Source of the DNA: Candidatus Heimdallarchaeota archaeon
GTDB taxonomy: Archaea > Asgardarchaeota > Heimdallarchaeia > Heimdallarchaeales > Heimdallarchaeaceae
NCBI GenBank assembly: GCA_023135215.1
Contig: JAGLTP010000544.1
Location: 1 to 12,878 of the forward strand
Reading direction: 5' to 3'
Length of the DNA stretch: 12,878 nt
Shown: positions 11,197 through 12,878 of the stretch, piece by piece
Layout: each line of letters opens with the position of its first letter
Numbering within the stretch: the stretch's first letter is position 1
The notes under the pieces: model-generated
What the model was told of the DNA's origin: nothing
What the model saw: only the letters and a program-made list of their open reading frames with translations
The model's database searches: none
Position numbers and translations under genes: made by a program

Positions 11197-12639
11197 TTAG
11201 ACATCAATCGAATTGAAATCTGTTTTTTTATCTCGTTTTTCTGGGTGAAACTTATCTATGTATTCCGAAGGAATTCTTTTGAGAACTCTATACGGGTCAT
11301 CAAAGATTGCTAATAAATCCCAACCAATATCGAGAGATTGAAAAATAGATCTGTCTTCATGATAGTCTTGATTGATGAATTTTTCTTCAAAAAGCTCAGC
11401 AAATTCCAACACTTTTTTATCGGTATCTGAGAGTGATTCATCACCAACCACTGCTACGAGATCTCTGAGATCTCTGCCAGTTGCATAAAGTGCATAAAGT
11501 TGATCCGCTACATATTTGTGATCATCTCGAGTGGATCCCTTCCCTATCGTATCTTTCATCAATCTTGAAAGCGAAGGTAACGGATTGATTGGTGGAAAGA
11601 GCCCTTTACGATTTAGACCAATATCTACATACACTTGTCCTTCTGTGATATACCCTGTTAAATCTGGGACAGGGTGAGTAATATCATAATTTGGTAGAGT
11701 TAAGATAGGTATTTGAGTGATGGACCCCAACTTTTCGTGGATTCTCCCTGCTCTTTCATAGATTGTGGAAAAATCGGAATACATGTATCCTGGATAACCT
11801 CGTCTACTAGGGACTTCACTTCTAGCTGCTGCTACTTCACGAAGAGACTCTGCATACGCTGTAATATCGGTTAGGATTACTAAAACATGGTAATTATGCT
11901 CATATGCAAGGTGTTCTGCAACAGTTAATGCTAGTCGAGGTGTCAGTAGCCGTTCAATTGCAGGATCATCTGCTAAATTCAAGAAAAGCGATACTCTATC
12001 AAGAGCACCAGTTTCTTCGAAGTCATCTCTAAAGAATCGAGCTTCATCAGCTGTGATTCCCATAGCGCAAAAGATAACAGCAAATTCTTCTTCTGTTCCT
12101 AAAACCTTTGCTTGACGAGCAATTTGTGCTGCAAGCATATTGTGCGGTAATCCACTACCACTAAATAATGGGAGTTTTTGACCTCGTACAAGAGTAAGTA
12201 GAGTATCAATGGTGCTTATTCCAGTCTGAATGAATTCTTTAGGATATCTGCGAGCTGAGGGATTAATTGGTGATCCTGTTACATCAAGGATTTTCTCTGG
12301 TACGATTCCTCCTCCACCATCAATTGGTTCACCTCTTCCATTGAAAACTCGTCCAAGCATTTCACGACTTACACCTATTTTCATTGTCTCTCCAAGAAAA
12401 CGACATATTGTGTCTTTAGTTTCCAATCCTGAAGTTCCTTCAAAACACTGAATAACTGCTAAGTTTTTTGAAATATCTAGAACCTGCCCCCTTCGTTTTT
12501 CACCACTAGTTGTAGTGATTTCAGCGATTTCTCCATAACTCACTCCACCCATTCCTTTCAAATCTACAAACATTAGTGGTCCTGAAACTTCAGTAACAGT
12601 CTTAAATTCTCTTGCATCAAGTTGTTCTTTAATAGTCAT
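11197..12639 (-). CDS. atpB: A/V-type ATPase subunit B
   Basis: The non-catalytic, nucleotide-binding subunit of the membrane ATP synthase/ATPase head; it alternates with subunit A in the A3B3 hexamer. From ATG 12639 it has 480 residues, the normal size. The beta-barrel starts [12 protein letters not shown]. The degenerate P-loop SGSGLPHN is at about 160-167, then [70 protein letters not shown] and the [21 protein letters not shown] region that supplies the arginine (about 359) to the catalytic interface. The longest frame begins at a GTG (12648), but that GTG is part of the Shine-Dalgarno AGAGGTG; ATG 12639 has six-base spacing from it. The gene is translationally coupled to atpA. Downstream lies the convergent comB gene rather than atpD, which follows atpB in many archaeal clusters. 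Confidence 0.96.
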   Translation of the reverse strand: MTIKEQLDAREFKTVTEVSGPLMFVDLKGMGGVSYGEIAEITTTSGEKRRGQVLDISKNLAVIQCFEGTSGLETKDTICRFLGETMKIGVSREMLGRVFNGRGEPIDGGGGIVPEKILDVTGSPINPSARRYPKEFIQTGISTIDTLLTLVRGQKLPLFSGSGLPHNMLAAQIARQAKVLGTEEEFAVIFCAMGITADEARFFRDDFEETGALDRVSLFLNLADDPAIERLLTPRLALTVAEHLAYEHNYHVLVILTDITAYAESLREVAAARSEVPSRRGYPGYMYSDFSTIYERAGRIHEKLGSITQIPILTLPNYDITHPVPDLTGYITEGQVYVDIGLNRKGLFPPINPLPSLSRLMKDTIGKGSTRDDHKYVADQLYALYATGRDLRDLVAVVGDESLSDTDKKVLEFAELFEEKFINQDYHEDRSIFQSLDIGWDLLAIFDDPYRVLKRIPSEYIDKFHPEKRDKKTDFNSIDV

Positions 12640-12645
12640 CATAAA

Positions 12646-12652
12646 CACCTCT
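12646..12652 (-). promoter_or_regulatory. Shine-Dalgarno of atpB overlapping the atpA stop
   Basis: AGAGGTG on the minus strand overlaps the TAG stop of atpA (12653-12651) and lies six bases before ATG 12639 (three before ATG 12642). It argues against the GTG at 12648 as start and points to translational coupling of the two subunits. Confidence 0.65.
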
Positions 12653-12878
12653 ATTGAGCATCCTCCTTCCTTACAATTGTCATTCCATCAATCTCCTTCA
12701 TGAGCTCATTCAAACTTTTTTCTACGTCACTTCTTTCTATATACTTCATTCTTGCAACTCTAATGACGATATCGTGTTCGAAGATATCCACAACACTTTC
12801 TCCCCTTCTATAAAGTTCATTTGCTTTTTCATTGAAACGAAGTATTGTTTTAAGCATCAAATACTGTTTTTCCAAACT
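12651..12878 (-). CDS. atpA: A/V-type ATPase catalytic subunit A, C-terminal end, cut by window edge
   Basis: The last 75 residues of the catalytic subunit; the gene continues beyond the window, so the first base is not a start. The frame opens [33 protein letters not shown], which is the C-terminal helical domain of subunit A (family PEKQYWMLK...). [20 protein letters not shown] and a short tail KEDAQ follow. A TTG three bases from the edge could be mistaken for a start but encodes Leu inside the protein. The P-loop and the long non-homologous insertion of subunit A lie outside. It is followed directly by atpB on the same strand, the usual A-B order. Confidence 0.92.
   Translation of the reverse strand, partial: SLEKQYLMLKTILRFNEKANELYRRGESVVDIFEHDIVIRVARMKYIERSDVEKSLNELMKEIDGMTIVRKEDAQ

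Noticed and set aside
11457..11476. Tandem GAGATCTCT repeat within atpB
   Set aside because: It encodes the conserved GRDLRDLV segment and is explained by the protein sequence.
11479..11500. Short GCATAAAGT repeat in atpB
   Set aside because: It reflects the YALYAT residues of the family and is too short to be a repeat element.
12230..12451. Plus-strand frame of 73 codons inside atpB
   Set aside because: A shadow of a conserved gene, with Pro/Ser-rich composition and no start signals.
12640..12648. GTG at 12648 and ATG at 12642 as atpB starts
   Set aside because: The GTG is part of the Shine-Dalgarno AGAGGTG, and the first ATG is only three bases from it; ATG 12639 has better spacing.
1..12878. 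CRISPR array, insertion sequence, integrase or provirus
   Set aside because: No spaced direct repeats, terminal inverted repeats, transposase, recombinase or capsid gene was seen on either strand.

Overview
This window is an AT-rich archaeal chromosome segment, dense with information-processing genes. It carries a proteasome-activating nucleotidase (PAN), aMBF1, TFS, TFE-alpha, PCNA, archaeal GINS, ribosomal proteins eL38 and eS27, an A/V-type ATPase and a bulge-helix-bulge tRNA intron. No bacterial signature genes are present. eL38 is typical of TACK and Asgard archaea and eukaryotes and is missing from most Euryarchaeota. Together with the low GC, the mix of leaderless and Shine-Dalgarno genes and a secreted legumain/GPI8-like protease, this makes an Asgard archaeon my favoured but unproven guess, with TACK as the alternative.

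Layout. 1-669: 3' half of PAN, tail to tail with an HD-domain hydrolase (689-1222, minus). 1339-1551: eL38, tail to tail with aMBF1 (1562-2083, minus, TTG start). 2210-4481: a same-strand cluster of TFS, a small RPA-like OB-fold protein, PCNA and GINS, linking transcript cleavage with replisome parts. 4501-4686 (minus): eS27 with its own leaderless promoter. 4756-4872 (minus): tRNA-Leu(CAA) with a 33-nt intron. 4966-6216 (minus): a secreted, membrane-anchored C13/caspase-fold protease, the most unusual gene here. 6282-7463 (minus): an M24 metallopeptidase, probably Xaa-Pro type. 7652-8266: TFE-alpha. 8274-8960 (minus): AlkD-like DNA glycosylase. 9082-9630: a stand-alone HPPD-like VOC domain. 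9678-10187: flavin reductase-like FMN protein. 10204-10280 (minus): tRNA-Pro(CGG). 10413-11174: ComB-like phosphatase with a perfect palindrome beside its start codon. 11197-12639 and 12651-12878 (both minus): ATPase subunit B and the C-terminus of subunit A.

Most neighbours are divergent or tail-to-tail pairs with gaps of 7 to 22 bases. Only TFS-OB-PCNA-GINS and atpA-atpB look like real operons. No mobile element, CRISPR array, rRNA or integrated virus was seen. No gene-free stretch exceeds 300 bases; the longest, 7464-7651, holds two divergent promoters. The best candidates for something under-described are the membrane-anchored legumain/GPI8-like protease, the OB-fold gene in the replication cluster, the comB palindrome and the single-domain HPPD homologue.
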